In this document: positions 63,962-64,000 of the stretch, one piece after another | Layout: the number at the start of each line of letters is the position of its first letter | How positions within the stretch are numbered: position 1 is the stretch's first letter | From: Myxococcota bacterium | GTDB lineage: Bacteria; Myxococcota_A; UBA796; UBA9615; JAKLKC01 | DNA: 64,000 bases | Assembly (NCBI GenBank): GCA_023150875.1 | Contig: JAKLKC010000008.1 | Location: 1-64,000 of the forward strand | Direction: 5' to 3' | Program-made: the position numbers and the translations under genes | Notes under the pieces: model-generated | Database searches by the model: none | Told to the model about the DNA's origin: nothing | What the model saw: only the letters and a program-made list of their open reading frames with translations

Positions 63962-64000
63962 ATGCGCTTCTACGGAGTCATGACCGCGCTCGTCACGCCG
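63962..64000 (+). CDS. dapA: 4-hydroxy-tetrahydrodipicolinate synthase DapA, first 13 codons
   Basis: The reading MRFYGVMTALVTP up to the window edge matches the DapA N-terminus (short start, then GxxxALVTP). SD GGAGAGAGGG lies just upstream. Position after dapF adds weight. Only 13 residues are visible. Confidence 0.8.
   Translation, partial: MRFYGVMTALVTP

Overview
High-GC (roughly 70% or more by eye) bacterial chromosome segment with dense genes, short intergenic gaps, many ATGA/GTGA overlaps and frequent GTG/TTG starts. The gene mix points to a Gram-negative, didermic, Myxococcota/Deltaproteobacteria-like lineage, probably from an environmental genome. Indicators are lipoproteins with Asp-rich tethers, beta-barrel-type outer-membrane proteins, a response-regulator/Ser-Thr-kinase fusion, PilZ and VWA proteins, sphingolipid synthesis genes and a class I lysyl-tRNA synthetase. 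The lineage is an inference; no 16S gene is present.

Layout. 0-1 kb: the start of tuf (EF-Tu) preceded by tRNA-Thr(TGT), Tyr, Gly and Thr(GGT), all on the minus strand behind a near-consensus promoter; this is the order of the E. coli thrU-tyrU-glyT-thrT-tufB operon. 1-3.5 kb: a LolA-like periplasmic protein and an RqcH/NFACT protein. 3.5-11.4 kb: three large lipoproteins (an M30-protease-like protein without its HExxH motif and two neutral-ceramidase-like paralogues) and a GT2 glycosyltransferase. 11.4-15.3 kb (minus): an intact ketoacyl synthase, a catalytically degenerate ketoacyl-synthase homologue, a lipoyl-less E2-type acyltransferase and an Smr protein. 15.4-15.6 kb: three copies of a hairpin-bearing repeat. 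15.7-21 kb: an OPT transporter, then serine palmitoyltransferase, a GNAT-family protein matching bacterial ceramide synthase and an SDR matching ceramide reductase, i.e. a ceramide operon. 21-36.5 kb: an AsmA-like/GT51 fusion, a TPR lipoprotein, hemW, grpE-dnaK-dnaJ, a substrate-binding protein, thiL, and a small chemosensory operon (frameshifted receptor, CheW, CheA). 36.5-44.6 kb: a SUMF1-fold protein, a small unknown, a PEP-synthase/rifampin-phosphotransferase-like enzyme, an amidohydrolase lipoprotein with thrombospondin-type-3 repeats, and a FabL-like enoyl reductase. 44.9-50.7 kb: a second fatty-acid-like cluster with four ketoacyl-synthase homologues (two intact, two degenerate), an elongated ACP and a FabZ-like dehydratase, followed by a CarH/LitR-type B12 photoregulator with a palindrome over its own -10 box. 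51.8-53.0 kb: a decayed FG-GAP gene and an ankyrin protein of different composition. 53-64 kb: an epimerase, VWA lipoprotein, barrel protein, PilZ, REC-kinase fusion, class III aminotransferase, class I LysRS, porin-like protein, dapF and the first codons of dapA.

The main themes are lipid biology (ceramide synthesis, ceramidase-like surface lipoproteins and two loci pairing active with inactive ketoacyl synthases, one next to a light/B12 regulator) and a set of cell-surface lipoproteins sharing an Asp-rich tether. Sigma-70-like promoters are unusually legible throughout.
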